From assembly GCA_036265005.1 (NCBI GenBank), contig DATAPW010000397.1, positions 21,572 to 85,571 on the forward strand: a DNA stretch of 64,000 nt. The letters run 5' to 3'. Positions 18,187 to 26,691 of this stretch are shown in pieces (within the stretch, counting starts at the first letter, position 1; each line of letters opens with the position of its first letter). Position numbers and translations under genes: made by a program. Under the pieces are notes generated by a model, which ran no database searches, was not told the origin of the DNA, and was given only the letters and a program-made list of their open reading frames with translations. The DNA comes from JAMXLO01 sp036265005 (lineage in GTDB: Bacteria > Pseudomonadota > Alphaproteobacteria > Acetobacterales > Acetobacteraceae).

Positions 18187-19437
18187 TCAGGCCGGGAAGG
18201 ACATCTTGCAGCCGGTCGATTCGACCGTGCCGGCCGCCTGCTCGCCGGTGACCAGGTTCTCAACCTTGAAGACAGCATCAGGATCGCCTTCGGGCGGATG
18301 CACCTGGCCGACGAAGATATTGCTCATCAGCTGATGGTCGCCGGCGCGGAATTTGATGCTCCCGGGTTGCAGCGCGATCTCGGGCGGCAACTCCAGATCG
18401 GATAGCGCCTGCGCCATCTTCAATCCGTCGAGCGACTTTGCCTTCTCCGCGGCAAGCCGCACGGCGTGGATGCTGACATAGGCGAACCAATGCCGGGCGG
18501 TCGGTTTTTTGCCGAGTGCCTTGGAGAAGCTGTCGACGAAGGGAGCAACCTCCTTGACGTTCGGCTGCTGCCACCACCACTCCATGCACCACCAGCCGGC
18601 CTGCGCTTCCTTGGGCACGGACTTGACGCTCTCCACTTCGAACAGCGCGCCACCGAGCGCCATCTCCTTGGACATGCCGAACTGCACGAACTGCTTCATG
18701 CAATTGATCTGCGCCAGGCCGCCCATGTTGTTGAGCAGCACCTGAGGCTTGTACGCCTTGGCCTTGATCAGGGTGGCGGAAAACTCGGTGCTGGCGATGG
18801 GCAACATGTCGCCTTCAAACTCGCCGCCCAGCGCCTTCAGGTTGCGGACGAAGTTGTCTTGCAACGTGCGGCCGTAGGCGTAGTCCGGCGTGATGAAGAA
18901 CCAGCGCTTGCCGAAGCGCTTCACCAGTTCGCCGGTGACCGCGGCGGCGTCCATCGAGGTGGTGTTGCAGACGCGGTAGGTGTTCCACTTGCAGTCGGTG
19001 CCGGTGATCGGGTCGGTGTGGCCGCCGGGCACGATGTGCAGCACCTTCTTCTCGGCGGTGACGGCCATCATGGCGTAGGCGATGCCGGAGTTCACGTCGC
19101 CCAGGATGGCGTCGACATTGTCGCGCTCGATCAGCTTGCGGGTTTTCTGGACGCCGGTGCCGGTGTCGTTGGCGGAGTCTTCGACCAGCAGCTCAACCGG
19201 GCGGCCGAGGATGCCGCCCTTCTTGTTCAGATCCTCGACGGTCCATTTGGCGCCTTCGACCTCGCTGGTGGCGAGGGCGGACAGGCTGCCGGTGATCGGA
19301 TCGACCATGCCGATCCGGACCGGGGTTTCGCCACGAGCCCTGATGATGAAAGGCGAGGCCAGTTGCAGTGCGCCTATAGTGGCTCCGGCGCCGATCATCG
19401 TACGGCGGCCGATTGCCAAAGATTGCCGAATTGTCAT
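18187..19437 (-). CDS. Periplasmic binding protein of Liv-type importer
   Basis: 416-residue solute-binding protein of the type I fold (Peripla_BP_6). The N-terminus has a twin-arginine (RRTMIGAG) before a hydrophobic stretch, so export may be by Tat. The mature part begins TPVRIGMVDPITGSLS, followed by GILGRPVELLVEDS, the domain linkers and a C-terminal domain. It is the first gene of a long minus-strand run that continues through livHMGF, an SDR, a HisD-family dehydrogenase and beyond. The size is larger than LivJ (about 365) and closer to amide, urea or aromatic-acid binding relatives, so the ligand is probably not leucine. Confidence 0.88.
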   Translation of the reverse strand: MTIRQSLAIGRRTMIGAGATIGALQLASPFIIRARGETPVRIGMVDPITGSLSALATSEVEGAKWTVEDLNKKGGILGRPVELLVEDSANDTGTGVQKTRKLIERDNVDAILGDVNSGIAYAMMAVTAEKKVLHIVPGGHTDPITGTDCKWNTYRVCNTTSMDAAAVTGELVKRFGKRWFFITPDYAYGRTLQDNFVRNLKALGGEFEGDMLPIASTEFSATLIKAKAYKPQVLLNNMGGLAQINCMKQFVQFGMSKEMALGGALFEVESVKSVPKEAQAGWWCMEWWWQQPNVKEVAPFVDSFSKALGKKPTARHWFAYVSIHAVRLAAEKAKSLDGLKMAQALSDLELPPEIALQPGSIKFRAGDHQLMSNIFVGQVHPPEGDPDAVFKVENLVTGEQAAGTVESTGCKMSFPA

Positions 19438-19765
19438 GTTCCGTCCCCCATCAACCGCGCCAGCGGCTTCTTCGTTATACGCCGACTGCCAGGCAGCGAC
19501 GGCGCGGCCGTACTACCCTTCGCGCCGAAGATCAATCCTTGCCACCGGTTCCATCGGTAACTGCTGCACCGATGCGTCCGCCGTTGCCGGACTGCGCCCT
19601 TCCGGGACTGGGTTGACCTGACCCAGTGGAATGTCGGGCTGGCGGGACCGAACGCAGCGCTGGAGCAACTACCGGAGGTGGTGCGCGCGTCGCCCTGTCC
19701 ACAGCACGGCACCACCGGATATATTGCGTGACACCCGTACTCAGACAGGCTGAACGCTGCATCCG
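19438..19765. other. Intergenic region between divergent binding-protein and glycosyltransferase genes
   Basis: 328 bases with no supported gene. Promoters for both neighbours should lie here, but none stands out. The only visible structure is an inverted pair CTGGGT/ACCCAG at 19608-19626 around TGACCTG, which could be an operator. Confidence 0.5.
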
Positions 19766-22729
19766 ATGGACGACATGGACGCTCCCTCCCACCTTGCCGA
19801 TCATCAGCGGCTGGCTGCGCCGAGCCGTTATGCGGCGGTGGTTGTCGCCAACATCCTTGATCGCTGGATCGAGACGAAGTCCGTTCTGGACCTCGGCTGC
19901 GGCACTGGGACGTGGCTGCGTGGTTTTGCGGCCAGCGGCCGGCGGGAGGTGTTCGGCGTCGAAGGCGAACATCTGGACCTGCAACATTTGGAGATCGATC
20001 CGGAGCTGATCCTGCATGCTGATCTTGGTCAGCAAATCGACCTGCGGCGACGCTTCGATCTTGTTCTATGCCTGGAAGTGGCGGAGCACATCGCGTCCGA
20101 GTCAGCCGGGACCGTTGTGGACAATTGCATCCGGCATGCGGACATCGTGCTGTTTTCGGCAGCTTTGCCCGGTCAGCAAGGACGTCGCCACGTCAACGAG
20201 CAACTGCCGGAGTACTGGGTTGCGTTGTTCCGCTCCCGCGGCTTCGTCGTGTTCGACGTGATTCGGCCGCTGATCTGGGACGATGGGAACATACCAATCT
20301 GGTATCGGCAAAATACGCTGCTGTTCGTCCGCGAGGATCTTCAGGTCGCGGCGACATTGCAGATGGAGGCAGAGCGCGTAGCCGCTGCCATGCCGTTGAA
20401 CCGGGCGCATCCGGACCTGCTGAAATGGTTTTCCCACGAAGCGACGCTGGCAAAACAAGCCAGCGCCGACGCCACAAAAGCGAACCACGATCTGCAGCGC
20501 AGGCTTGCTGATACCACCGCGCGGCTGACCGCGGCATCAAGGCGCGCAGAAGGCGAATTGCAGCGTGCAAACAGTGCGCTGGCAGTGTTGCGACAGGAAC
20601 GGGAAATCATATTCAACTCGACCATCTGGCGCATGACCGGTCCACTTCGCAGTGCCGGCCGCAAAGTACCGGTGCCGGTACGGAGAATGCTGCGCCGGGT
20701 ACTGCAGTCAATGGCTGCACTCCGCCAAATACCACGACCCGCACCGACCGCGGGCAGCGCCAAGGCCTCGGCTTCTGCAGGCCTGTTCGGTTCCCCTGAA
20801 AGCTGGCGGATCGTGGTCGTGTCCGGGGAGCCACATAACCCCGGGCATTTCTATCGCGTGGTACGTTTTGCCGAAGCGGCGAAGGCGGTCGGCGCAAGCG
20901 TGCTTTCGATTACACTGCCCGAACTCGCAGCCCACCACCGCGACCTGGTTGCCGCCGATCTTGTGATGATCTGGCGCGCGGCCAACACGCCCGAGGTTGC
21001 AGCGGGAATCGAGGCGATCCGTACTGGCAATGGCAAGCTGCTGGTGGATGTAGACGACTTGATGTTCGTGCCGGAACTGGCATCGGAGACCATCATCGAT
21101 GGCATCCGCAGTCAAAATCTGGATGCTGCCGGCGTCGCCGAGTTTTTCGTGCGGGTCCGGGAAGTGATGGCCGCGGCCGATGCCTGCATCTGCACCACCA
21201 ACGAACTGGCGATGTATGTGCGGCAATTGGAAAAGGTCACCTTCGTGCTGCCGAACGGCTTCGATTCGGGCATGCATGCGGCCGCACGGCTCGCCGTTCG
21301 GCGCCGTCGTGCGCTGCAGGACGATGGGATGATCCGCATCGGCTATGCCGCCGGCACCCGTACTCATCAACGCGATTTCGCCGTGGCAGCCGATGCGCTT
21401 GCGCGCATCCTGCAGCAATTTCCATCATGCCGACTGGTGCTGTTCCGCGACCCGGCGACAGGACATTCGGTTCTCGATGCCGGCGAGTTTCCGACACTGC
21501 AGGCACAGGCCGACCAGATTGAGTGGCGGGACCTGGTGCCGTTGAGCGAGCTGCCCGACGAATTGTCGCGCTTCGATATCAACCTGGCACCATTGGAAAT
21601 CGGTAACGCGTTCTGTGAGGCCAAGAGCGAGCTGAAATATTTCGAAGCAGCCCTGGCAGGGGTGTGCACAATTGCGTCTGCGACCGGACCGATGCGACGC
21701 GCAATCCGGGACGGCGAAACCGGCAGGCTGGCAGACGGCCCAGAGGACTGGTACGCGGCGCTGCGCGATCTGATTGGCGACGCCGGGTTGCGCCATCGGC
21801 TGGCGCATGCGGCTTATCTCGACGTGTTGTGGCGTTTCGGCCCGGTCAGGCGGCAGGATCTGCTGTTTTCGATGGTGCAGCAGCTTCGTGGGGGACCCGA
21901 AGGCGCGCGTGCCTTCGAATTGCAGTGGCTGCGCGACACTGCATCGGCCAACCGCTTGCCGGACACGCCTGAGGCAGAGACCGTGTATGCCGCAGACAAG
22001 CTCGGCCTGGCCGAGGTCACTGTGGCCATCCCGCTGTACAACTATGCCAACTACATCGAGGAGGCGCTGGAGTCGGTACGGGCGCAGACATTGGCTGCGA
22101 TCGATCTCGTCGTGGTGGACGATGCCTCGACCGACCATTCGCTGGATGTCGCCCTGGCGTGGGTGCGGCGTCATGCAGACCGCTTCAATCGGGTCCTGGT
22201 GATGTGCAACCGAAGCAATTCCGGCCTGGCGCGCACACGAAATGTCGGCTTCGATGCTGCGGAGACCCACTACGTTCTACCGCTCGACGCGGATAACCGC
22301 TTGCGACCGGAGAGCTGCGAGAAGAGTCTGGCCGCGCTGCAGGGCGGTCGTGCTGCGTTCGCTTATCCGAAGATCCAATGCTTTGGTGGATCGGATCACG
22401 TGATCGGTGCGCAGCCTTTCGAGCCACTGCGCCTCGCGAGCAACAACTACATCGACGCGATGGCATTGATCGCGAAGTGGGCCTGGGCCGCGATCGGCGG
22501 CTATGAGCACATCAAGTTTGGTTGGGAAGACTACGATTTCTGGTGCCGCTGCGTCGAGCGGGGTATCTGGGGTGTCCACGTACCCGAAATACTGGCTGAC
22601 TATCGGTTCCACGAAACGTCGATGCTGCGCACCTCGACCGATATCCCAAAAAACAAGCAGCTTGTGGTCAGCACCTTGGAGAGCCGGCACCCCTGGTTGT
22701 CGATCTTACCAGATCAGCCCGCCGACTGA
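19766..22729 (+). CDS. Three-domain methyltransferase / GT4-like / GT2 glycosyltransferase fusion
   Basis: 987-residue protein. Residues 1-190 are a SAM-dependent methyltransferase with motif I VLDLGCGTGTW at 40-50. Residues 215-285 are a charged, Ala-rich coiled coil that ends in STIWRMTGPLR, a linker common in bacterial surface-glycan transferases. Residues about 348-690 form a GT4-type domain, with VLPNGF and a CEAKSELKYFE segment near its end. Residues about 750-985 form a GT2 domain with VAIPLYNYANYIEEA, VVVDDAST and the metal-binding DAD near 840, then GWEDYDFW. It likely modifies and assembles a cell-surface or secreted glycan in the cytoplasm. The start has no clear ribosome site; MDAPSH three codons on is possible. 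It converges on the RTX gene. Confidence 0.85.
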   Translation: MDDMDAPSHLADHQRLAAPSRYAAVVVANILDRWIETKSVLDLGCGTGTWLRGFAASGRREVFGVEGEHLDLQHLEIDPELILHADLGQQIDLRRRFDLVLCLEVAEHIASESAGTVVDNCIRHADIVLFSAALPGQQGRRHVNEQLPEYWVALFRSRGFVVFDVIRPLIWDDGNIPIWYRQNTLLFVREDLQVAATLQMEAERVAAAMPLNRAHPDLLKWFSHEATLAKQASADATKANHDLQRRLADTTARLTAASRRAEGELQRANSALAVLRQEREIIFNSTIWRMTGPLRSAGRKVPVPVRRMLRRVLQSMAALRQIPRPAPTAGSAKASASAGLFGSPESWRIVVVSGEPHNPGHFYRVVRFAEAAKAVGASVLSITLPELAAHHRDLVAADLVMIWRAANTPEVAAGIEAIRTGNGKLLVDVDDLMFVPELASETIIDGIRSQNLDAAGVAEFFVRVREVMAAADACICTTNELAMYVRQLEKVTFVLPNGFDSGMHAAARLAVRRRRALQDDGMIRIGYAAGTRTHQRDFAVAADALARILQQFPSCRLVLFRDPATGHSVLDAGEFPTLQAQADQIEWRDLVPLSELPDELSRFDINLAPLEIGNAFCEAKSELKYFEAALAGVCTIASATGPMRRAIRDGETGRLADGPEDWYAALRDLIGDAGLRHRLAHAAYLDVLWRFGPVRRQDLLFSMVQQLRGGPEGARAFELQWLRDTASANRLPDTPEAETVYAADKLGLAEVTVAIPLYNYANYIEEALESVRAQTLAAIDLVVVDDASTDHSLDVALAWVRRHADRFNRVLVMCNRSNSGLARTRNVGFDAAETHYVLPLDADNRLRPESCEKSLAALQGGRAAFAYPKIQCFGGSDHVIGAQPFEPLRLASNNYIDAMALIAKWAWAAIGGYEHIKFGWEDYDFWCRCVERGIWGVHVPEILADYRFHETSMLRTSTDIPKNKQLVVSTLESRHPWLSILPDQPAD

Positions 22730-22790
22730 GCTGCCGATGACGTCGGCGGGTCTGAATGCTTGCCTGCGCACCATTCGCCGGACGCAGAGA

Positions 22791-22814
22791 CGGCCACCCT
22801 GAGGGGGGTGGCCG
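22791..22814. terminator. Hairpin between convergent glycosyltransferase and RTX genes
   Basis: A 9-bp stem CGGCCACCC/GGGTGGCCG (22791-22799 with 22806-22814) and a 6-base loop lie in the 107-base gap between the two stop codons. It can act in both directions; no U-run. Confidence 0.65.
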
Positions 22815-22836
22815 CATCAGTTCAGCGCAGGCCGGA

Positions 22837-24189
22837 TCAGAACGAGTGGATGTTGCCGGTGATCGACGACACACTGACATTGAAGGTGATCTTCGTGCCG
22901 TCGGAAAGCGTCAGGGTATTGCCCGAGCCCGCCGCGACGATCGACGCAGCAACCGAGGCGGTATTGTAACCCACAAGCACCACCGAGTCGTTCCCGTTGA
23001 AGTCGGTGACTGCGTCGTTGCCACCCGCGGCCTTGTTGATGAAGGTGAAGAAATTGTTGCCCGCTCCACCGGTCATGGTCGCATTCCCGGTGCTCGCGAA
23101 CATGGTGTCGTTGCCGGCGCCACCGATCAGGGTGTCGTTGCCGGATCCTGCACCGAACAGGTTGTTGGAGAACGAACCGCCGGCATTCAGGGTCTCGTTG
23201 CCGGCATATGCGGCGAACGAGGCACCACCGCTGCTCGCGGCACCGAAGAACGTGACGTTGCTGCCCGATGCGCCGAACACGCTGACGATGCTGGAGCCAC
23301 CGACGATTGAGGCGGTACCGGCGCTGCCGACGAACTGCATTGGGCCGCCATCGCCGAAGATCAGGTTCTTGCCGGCCCCACCGAAAATGGTCGCCGATCC
23401 CGTCCCGCCGACTATGGTGTTGTTGCCGCCCTCATCCACAAAGACGGTCTTGCTGTTGTTCAGGAAGTAAACACCGCTGTTGGCGCCAAAGATCGTGTCG
23501 CTGCCTGAACCAGCCGATACGGTTTCATTGTTGATCGAGCCGCCGACCACGAGTTGACCGGAGCCACCGAAGATCAGCGAATTGCTGCCGTAGCTGGCTG
23601 TTGTATCGGAGCCGGCGCCGGCAACCACCGTGTCGCCAGTGCCGTCAGAAATGAAGAACTGCTTGCTGCCGGTTGCGGTATCGGCGCCCCACAGCAGGTT
23701 TGCACCACCGCCGCCACCCTGGGTTCCGGACCCGGTGGCGTAAATCGTGTCATTGCCGGCGCCGGTGCCGACGATGAACGACGAACCGCCATTCAGCACC
23801 ACGAGGTTGTTGCCGCCACCGGCCGCAACCGTGTTGTTGCCGCTGCCGAAGATCGACGAACTGATGGTGCTGGTCAGGATGCTCGCATTGGACGCAGTGA
23901 TCGTGACCGGCGCACTGGCACCGTCAACAATGAAGGCATAGCCATTCGGGATGGTTATCCCGCCGCCAGTGCTTCCCGTAACGATAATCTCGCCGACTGT
24001 GCCAGGTGTCGTCGGTGCTGCAGGGGGCGTCGTGCCAACGCCGGCGGTGGTGACCGACAGCGTGCCCCCGCTCGTCGTTACCGCCGCGATCGCATTGGCG
24101 ATCTGCTGTGCGACAATGAAATTGACATTGTTCGATTGTGGAACTGTGACCGTCGATGTGCCGGTACCCGGAACTGTTACCGAAGGCAT
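22837..24189 (-). CDS. RTX-like Gly/Asn-rich calcium-binding secreted protein
   Basis: 450-residue low-complexity protein. The C-terminal two thirds consist of degenerate nonapeptide RTX-type units such as GSGNDTLIGG and GGAGNDTMF, along with many variants where Asp is replaced by Asn or Ser. It has no classical N-terminal signal, and the last about 60 residues (FTFINKAAGG, then VTDFNGNDSVVL) match the DF-G-D pattern at the C-terminus of type I secreted proteins. It lacks an enzyme domain, so it may be a surface-layer, adhesin or matrix protein. Genes for a type I export apparatus are not next to it. ATG at 24189 follows GGAGAA. The convergent glycosyltransferase could modify it, which is a guess. 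Confidence 0.8.
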   Translation of the reverse strand: MPSVTVPGTGTSTVTVPQSNNVNFIVAQQIANAIAAVTTSGGTLSVTTAGVGTTPPAAPTTPGTVGEIIVTGSTGGGITIPNGYAFIVDGASAPVTITASNASILTSTISSSIFGSGNNTVAAGGGNNLVVLNGGSSFIVGTGAGNDTIYATGSGTQGGGGGANLLWGADTATGSKQFFISDGTGDTVVAGAGSDTTASYGSNSLIFGGSGQLVVGGSINNETVSAGSGSDTIFGANSGVYFLNNSKTVFVDEGGNNTIVGGTGSATIFGGAGKNLIFGDGGPMQFVGSAGTASIVGGSSIVSVFGASGSNVTFFGAASSGGASFAAYAGNETLNAGGSFSNNLFGAGSGNDTLIGGAGNDTMFASTGNATMTGGAGNNFFTFINKAAGGNDAVTDFNGNDSVVLVGYNTASVAASIVAAGSGNTLTLSDGTKITFNVSVSSITGNIHSF

Positions 24190-25025
24190 CTTGTTCTCCG
24201 TTTGAGCAAACCAGCCAGCCCAGACGCCACGACAACCGGACCGGGAGAATTATGGACGACCGCGGGTTTTTTGCAACCCATTTCTCAGGCGTGGATGTTT
24301 CTTAGTTTCGGTCCTGGAGCGACCGAAGCCATGCCGTTGATACCTAGCACGCCCGCAGCCGACCGCAAAACATTTTGTGTGAGTGAAGCGCCGCCAGATA
24401 CAAGCTTCGGGCAGAGAAAAACGACAGAAAGCCGCAGACCAGCAACTATCCGCCGGCATGAGTCTCCAACAATCGACAACTCTGCAAAATACAACGATTT
24501 AGAAGCACTACATTGCCAGGAAATAGGGGATAATTACTTTAGATGTGACCAAGCATTACATAAACAAGGAATCATTAATAAATCGTAAACCCGGGTCGGT
24601 GGCGGAATTTTCTGTGCCAATACCAATCAGCGGAATGGTCGCCGCGGACGCCTGTATTTCCCGCAACAGTGGCGAGACAGCATCTATCATCGTACTGTCA
24701 CGTTCCGCCGCCAAACTCGCAATGCGCCCTTTGGACCGCCGTCCAGGAGTGATGCGGCGATGCAACATACCACGGCATTTTGGATGTCGAATCTTGCCGA
24801 ATCGGACCCTCGCATGAGCCTCGATCGGCCCTCCCGCCGCGCCCTGGCGACACCCGGACAACCTCGCCGCAAATCATGAACAGTCGTGGAACAGACAATA
24901 GCCGATCCCGCTTTGCCGGCGCCAACCGCCACCGGCGGAGCGAGCGGTGCCGAAAGGCGACCCGCCTCCCTCCGGCCCGCCCGACCAAGCGATGCCGGCG
25001 ACCGACCATCTACTGATCGACGGGC
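24190..25025. other. Long intergenic region with AT-rich island upstream of the RTX gene
   Basis: 836 bases without a supported gene. The stretch 24473-24593 is strikingly AT-rich against the high-GC background and contains direct runs such as CATTACATAAACAAGG. Small open frames occur on both strands but have no ribosome site, no recognisable content and a GC-pattern unlike the real genes. The region should hold the RTX promoter and perhaps regulatory RNA or a remnant of foreign DNA. Confidence 0.6.
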
Positions 25026-25805
25026 CTATTTCGCCTTGAACTCCGGCAGCCGGCGCTCCGCCATGGCTTTCACCCCCTCGCGGAAGTCTTCGGTGCCGCG
25101 CAGCCAGTCCTGCTCCTCGTATTCGCGCTCGGTGGCCGAGGCCACCGCCTCGGCCAGCCCGCGGCGAAGCGTCTCACGCGTCGCCACGATGGCCAGCGGC
25201 GCGGACTGGGCGATTTCGGTCGCGAGCTCGGTCGCCTTCGCCCGCACCTGGTCCTGCGGCACGCAATAATCCGCCAGGCCAAGCTCCAGCGCCTGCTCGC
25301 CGGTGATCCGCCGGCCGGTGTACATCAGAAGGGCTGCCTGCTGGGCGCCGATCAGCCGCGGCAGCGTCGCGGTCAGGCCGAACCCGGGGTGGAATCCCAA
25401 CCGGGTAAAGTTCACCGAAAACCGCGCCTCGGGGCAGGTGACGCGGAAGTCCGCCATCACCGCCAGCCCAACCCCGGCCCCCACCGCCGCGCCATGCACC
25501 GCCGCGACAATCGGCTTGCCGGTGCGCCACAGCCGTTGCGCCTCCTTATATAGGTGCCGCCCCCGCTTCGTGCCGCGGCTTACCCCGTCCGGCCCGCGGC
25601 TGGAGAAATCCGCTCCCGCGCAGAAATGCTTGCCCTCCGCGCACAGCACGATGGCGCGCACTTCCGGCGTGCGGTCGAAGCCTTCCAGCACATCGGCGAT
25701 CTCGCCCACCATGTCGGTATCAACGAAGTTGTTCGGCCCACGCCGTACTTCGATCGTGGCGACGATGCCCGATTGGGTGACGCCGATATGTTCGTAGCTT
25801 GCCAT
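25026..25805 (-). CDS. Enoyl-CoA hydratase/isomerase family protein
   Basis: 259-residue crotonase-superfamily protein. The CoA-binding and oxyanion-hole segments HFCAGADF near residue 60 and GAAVGAGVGLAVMADFRV near 105 are clear, followed by GFHPGFGLTATLPRLIG and GRRITGEQALELGLAD. The usual activity is hydration of trans-2-enoyl-CoA to 3-hydroxyacyl-CoA, but the superfamily also holds isomerases and hydrolases. It is divergent from the alpha/beta hydrolase gene by 79 bases, and the acyl-CoA synthetase and dehydrogenase genes downstream of that hydrolase would supply its substrate. Confidence 0.92.
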   Translation of the reverse strand: MASYEHIGVTQSGIVATIEVRRGPNNFVDTDMVGEIADVLEGFDRTPEVRAIVLCAEGKHFCAGADFSSRGPDGVSRGTKRGRHLYKEAQRLWRTGKPIVAAVHGAAVGAGVGLAVMADFRVTCPEARFSVNFTRLGFHPGFGLTATLPRLIGAQQAALLMYTGRRITGEQALELGLADYCVPQDQVRAKATELATEIAQSAPLAIVATRETLRRGLAEAVASATEREYEEQDWLRGTEDFREGVKAMAERRLPEFKAK

Positions 25806-25884
25806 GCCCGGTTCCCTGCCCTGCTCTTCCGCCGCATTCCGCTGCGTGGCAGCTTACGCGGGCTAAGGGGCGGAGGAAACGGTC

Positions 25885-26691
25885 ATGGCGCGACTCGATC
25901 GCGACGGCGTGGCAATCCACTATGAAGTGCATGGGCAAGGCCCCGCCGTCCTGCTGTCGCACGGCTACAGCGCAACCTGCCGTATGTGGGACGGCCAGAT
26001 CGCCGCATTGCAGGACCGCTACCGGCTGATCGTGTGGGACATGCGCGGGCACGGCCAGAGCGACTATCCGACTGATCCCGCGGCGTATTCCGAATCCGCC
26101 ACGGTCGCCGACATGGCTGCGATCCTGCACGCCTGCGGCGAACGTCGTGCGGTAATCGGCGGGCTGTCGCTTGGCGGCTACATGTCGCTGGCCTTCCACC
26201 GCGCGCACCCCGAGATGACCCGGGCGCTGCTGATCTTCGACACCGGCCCCGGCTTCCGCAACGCCGATGCGCGCGAGGCGTGGAACCAGCGCGCGCGGCA
26301 ACGGGCAGACGACCTGGACGCGCGCGGCCTCGCGGCACTCGGCAGCAGCGACGAGGTGCGGATGAGCCAGCACCGCAATGCATCGGGTCTGGCCGGCGCC
26401 GCGCGCGGTATGCTGACGCAGCGCGACGATTCGGTGTTCCGCTCGCTGGAGACGATTGCCGTGCCGAGCCTGGTGCTGGTCGGCAGCAACGACACGAATT
26501 TCCTCGCCGCCACCGACTACATGGCGCGCAAGATTCCCGGCGCGGCGAAAGTGGTGATCGAGGGCGCCGGCCATGCCGCCAATCTACACCAGCCGGCCGC
26601 GTTCAACTGTGCGGTCGCGACATTCCTGGACGCGCTGCCGCAGGACGGGAACGCGTCGTCCGGCGACGTCTCGAGCGGTAGCCGCGGATGA
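25885..26691 (+). CDS. Alpha/beta-hydrolase
   Basis: 268-residue alpha/beta-hydrolase. The oxyanion motif LLSHGYSA is near residue 26, the nucleophile elbow GGLSLGG places Ser at residue 95, and the C-terminal GAGHAANL carries the His; the acid is likely the Asp in LVGSNDTNF. It resembles 3-oxoadipate enol-lactonase and other ester or ring hydrolases. Its stop overlaps the start of the acyl-CoA synthetase gene (ATGA), so the two are coupled: the hydrolase may release an acid that is then activated with CoA. Confidence 0.9.
   Translation: MARLDRDGVAIHYEVHGQGPAVLLSHGYSATCRMWDGQIAALQDRYRLIVWDMRGHGQSDYPTDPAAYSESATVADMAAILHACGERRAVIGGLSLGGYMSLAFHRAHPEMTRALLIFDTGPGFRNADAREAWNQRARQRADDLDARGLAALGSSDEVRMSQHRNASGLAGAARGMLTQRDDSVFRSLETIAVPSLVLVGSNDTNFLAATDYMARKIPGAAKVVIEGAGHAANLHQPAAFNCAVATFLDALPQDGNASSGDVSSGSRG

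Noticed and set aside
24545..24817. Small open frame of about 90 codons in the AT-rich region
   Set aside because: No ribosome site, no codon pattern like the neighbours, and no recognisable sequence.
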